Source: an uncultured Oscillospiraceae bacterium
GTDB taxonomy: Bacteria > Bacillota > Clostridia > Oscillospirales > Acutalibacteraceae
Assembly: GCA_900554525.1 (NCBI GenBank)
Contig: USHL01000071.1
Location: forward strand, 1-7,066
Direction: 5' to 3'
DNA length: 7,066 bases
Of the stretch, positions 5,447-7,066 are shown piece by piece. The position numbers and the translations under genes are program-made. The notes beneath the pieces are model-generated. The model searched no databases, was not told the DNA's origin, and saw only the letters and a list, made by a program, of their open reading frames with translations. Every line of letters begins with the position of its first letter. The first letter of the stretch is position 1.

Positions 5447-7000
5447 TCATACTCCGGAGCGTACCTCATCAAATTCTTTCTGAATCTTTTCGGAAGGCGG
5501 CGCTGTCAGTAAAGAAACCAGTATAATACATAAAGCAGAAAATAAAAACGCGGGTAAAAGCTCATAAATGTCCCAAATTCCACCAAGCGGCCTGATAAGC
5601 AAATTCCAGATAAATACCATACTGCCTCCGCCGATCATTCCTGCAATAGCGCCGGCACGGTTAATACGTTTCCAGAACAGACTCAGAAGCATCAAGGGCC
5701 CAAAGGTTGCGCCGAAGCCTGCCCACGCGAAGCTGACAATAGTAAAAATCACGCTGTTTTCATCCAGAGCGATGATGACAGCTATTATGGTAATCACCAG
5801 CAGCGTAATGCGTGAAATCCATAAAACCTGCTTGTCTGTAGCATTCCGGCGCATAAGGCTCTGGTAAATGTTTTTGGAAAATGCGGAAGCCGCAATAAGC
5901 AGATATGAGTCGGATGAACTGATTGTAGCGGCAAGAATACCTGCCATAACCAGTCCGGCTAACAGCGGAGGCAGCAATCTTGTAGAAAGCACAATAAAAA
6001 TATTTTCTGCTGAAGATTCGGTAGTCAGCGCATCGGGATATAATGAACGGCCCATGACTCCGATAAATACGGCTACAACTAAGGAGATAACAACCCAAAC
6101 AGTCGCTATGCGGCGTGAACTCGTTAATTCTCGTTCTGTGCGGATGGCCATAAATCTGAGAAGAACCTGTGGCATACCAAAATATCCAAGTCCCCATGCC
6201 AGCGCGGAAACAACGCTGAGAAAGCTGTAACTTTCAGCCGCTCCGAATTGCGGAACGCCGTTTACAACCTGTTGTACGCCGTCCTCTGTAACCGGTGCGG
6301 CGATACCGAAAAACTCAAGAAAACCCGGAATGGATTTGACATTGTCTATTACAGCTCCCAGACCGCCTGCCGCTGCAGTGCCGGTCACAACTACAACAAT
6401 AAGTGCTATAATCATAACAATTGCCTGCATGAAGTCTGAAGCGCTCTCTGCCAGAAAGCCTCCTATGATAGTATAAACGAGCACAAAAACGGCGCCCACA
6501 ATCATCATCGGAACATAATCAAGACCGAATAAGGTAGAGAACAGCTTACCGCAGGTGACAAGACAGCTTGCTGCATATACTGTGAAAAAGATAAGTATAA
6601 AAAGAGCGGAAACCGTCATAACAACTTTACTTTTTTCATGAAAACGATTTGAAAAGAATTCCGGCAGCGTAATGGCATTTCCGGCTTTTTCACTGTATCG
6701 GCGCAGCCTTTTTGAGGTAATAAGCCAGTTTACGTATGTTCCTGCTGCAAGCCCGATAGCGGTCCAGGCTGCATCCGCAATTCCGCACCAATATGCGATA
6801 CCGGGAAGCCCCATAAGCAGCCAGCCCGACATATCCGAAGCTTCTGCACTCATAGCAGTTACCCAAGGCCCAAGGGTACGTCCGCCGAGAAAATAAGCTT
6901 CTGAGTCCTTGTTCGCTTTTCTTGCAAACATAATACCGATTACGATTACCACGGCCATATAAACAGCCATTGTAATCATAATCTGAACTGTGTTTTCCAT
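5447..7000 (-). CDS. putP: Sodium/proline symporter PutP (SSS family)
   Basis: This integral membrane protein couples L-proline uptake to sodium influx. At 517 aa it is slightly longer than E. coli PutP (about 500 aa), and the hydrophobicity fits 13 membrane helices of the LeuT-like fold (roughly 5-25, 45-66, 72-95, 125-150, 163-183, 190-212, 258-282, 298-320, 345-372, 395-415, 417-442, 448-470, 476-500). LGGRTLGPWVTAMSAEASD leading into MSGWLLMGLPG is the PutP hallmark, with Arg41, Asp56, Ser58 and Gly59 matching E. coli Arg40, Asp55, Ser57 and Gly58. Ser361-Ser362 match the sodium-site Ser340-Thr341. LAWGLGYFGMPQVLLRFMA and FAWAGFGATFGP are further PutP blocks. A loop at about 233-257 is longer than in E. 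coli. The gene is convergent with bcp and has its own promoter and ribosome binding site. No proline dehydrogenase gene is in view, so whether proline serves as nutrient, Stickland substrate or osmolyte is open. Confidence 0.95.
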   Translation of the reverse strand: MENTVQIMITMAVYMAVVIVIGIMFARKANKDSEAYFLGGRTLGPWVTAMSAEASDMSGWLLMGLPGIAYWCGIADAAWTAIGLAAGTYVNWLITSKRLRRYSEKAGNAITLPEFFSNRFHEKSKVVMTVSALFILIFFTVYAASCLVTCGKLFSTLFGLDYVPMMIVGAVFVLVYTIIGGFLAESASDFMQAIVMIIALIVVVVTGTAAAGGLGAVIDNVKSIPGFLEFFGIAAPVTEDGVQQVVNGVPQFGAAESYSFLSVVSALAWGLGYFGMPQVLLRFMAIRTERELTSSRRIATVWVVISLVVAVFIGVMGRSLYPDALTTESSAENIFIVLSTRLLPPLLAGLVMAGILAATISSSDSYLLIAASAFSKNIYQSLMRRNATDKQVLWISRITLLVITIIAVIIALDENSVIFTIVSFAWAGFGATFGPLMLLSLFWKRINRAGAIAGMIGGGSMVFIWNLLIRPLGGIWDIYELLPAFLFSALCIILVSLLTAPPSEKIQKEFDEVRSGV

Positions 7001-7003
7001 ACT

Positions 7004-7010
7004 CTCCTCC
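7004..7010 (-). promoter_or_regulatory. Ribosome binding site of putP
   Basis: On the minus strand GGAGGAG precedes the ATG at 7000-6998, with the GGAGG core 5 nt from the start codon. It is near-consensus and fixes the start. Its first two bases can pair in a small CCGAT/ATCGG stem with 7025-7029. Confidence 0.85.
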
Positions 7011-7036
7011 GATCCCCAAATAAAATCGGGTTAATT

Positions 7037-7066
7037 ATTATAAGTAATATTATATTGTATTGTCAT
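7037..7066 (-). promoter_or_regulatory. Probable sigma-70-type promoter of putP
   Basis: Reading the minus strand, ATGACA (7066-7061, one mismatch to TTGACA) and a perfect TATAAT (7042-7037) are 18 bp apart. This puts transcription start near 7030 and leaves a leader of about 30 nt before the putP ATG. A second TATAAT at 7054-7049 would need a -35 box outside the window. The -35 element touches the window edge. Confidence 0.6.

Noticed and set aside
5344..5526. Plus-strand 60-codon frame across the terminator and the end of putP
   Set aside because: It runs through a perfect terminator hairpin and then antisense to putP, and the composition is not protein-like.
5760..6197. Minus-strand 145-codon frame within putP
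   Set aside because: It is an out-of-frame shadow of putP with Cys/Tyr/Arg-rich composition. The PutP frame carries all the conserved motifs.

Overview
The window looks like an ordinary chromosomal segment of an anaerobic Firmicute, most likely a gut-type Clostridia (possibly Oscillospirales/Ruminococcaceae-like). That placement is an inference from strong AAGGAG/GGAGG ribosome binding sites, moderate GC content, AT-rich intergenic DNA, the clostridial look of the PutP and ABC proteins, and an Ams1/MAN2C1-type GH38 mannosidase. No marker gene is present to fix the taxonomy.

Layout. Bases 1-689 hold the 3' end of an ABC transporter gene (nucleotide-binding domain only; the reading frame is open at the left edge). 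After 23 bp comes a full-length 1037-aa cytoplasmic GH38 alpha-mannosidase (713-3826). After only 11 bp comes a 270-aa TIM-barrel sugar (phosphate) isomerase/epimerase-like protein (3838-4650). The three plus-strand genes are spaced like one transcription unit whose promoter lies upstream of the window. A 134-143 bp gap follows, then bcp (4794-5246, GTG start preferred), a thiol peroxidase. A strong bidirectional intrinsic terminator (5357-5391) sits between bcp and a convergent minus-strand gene, putP (5447-7000), a Na+/proline symporter. The putP promoter and ribosome binding site are visible at the right edge.

How the genes work together. The mannosidase has no signal peptide and should trim alpha-mannosides inside the cell. 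The adjacent isomerase may convert a released sugar or derivative. What the ABC protein moves cannot be read from its ATPase domain, but its architecture is that of a type I exporter subunit rather than a classical sugar-importer ATPase. The bcp gene (peroxide defence) and putP (proline uptake) look like independent single-gene units.

I found no tRNA, rRNA, CRISPR array, insertion sequence, phage gene or defence system, and nothing amounting to a clearly new biological system. The points most worth a second look are the mannosidase/isomerase pairing, the atypical A-loop of the ABC domain, the extra extracytoplasmic loop in PutP, and a cre-like site inside putP.
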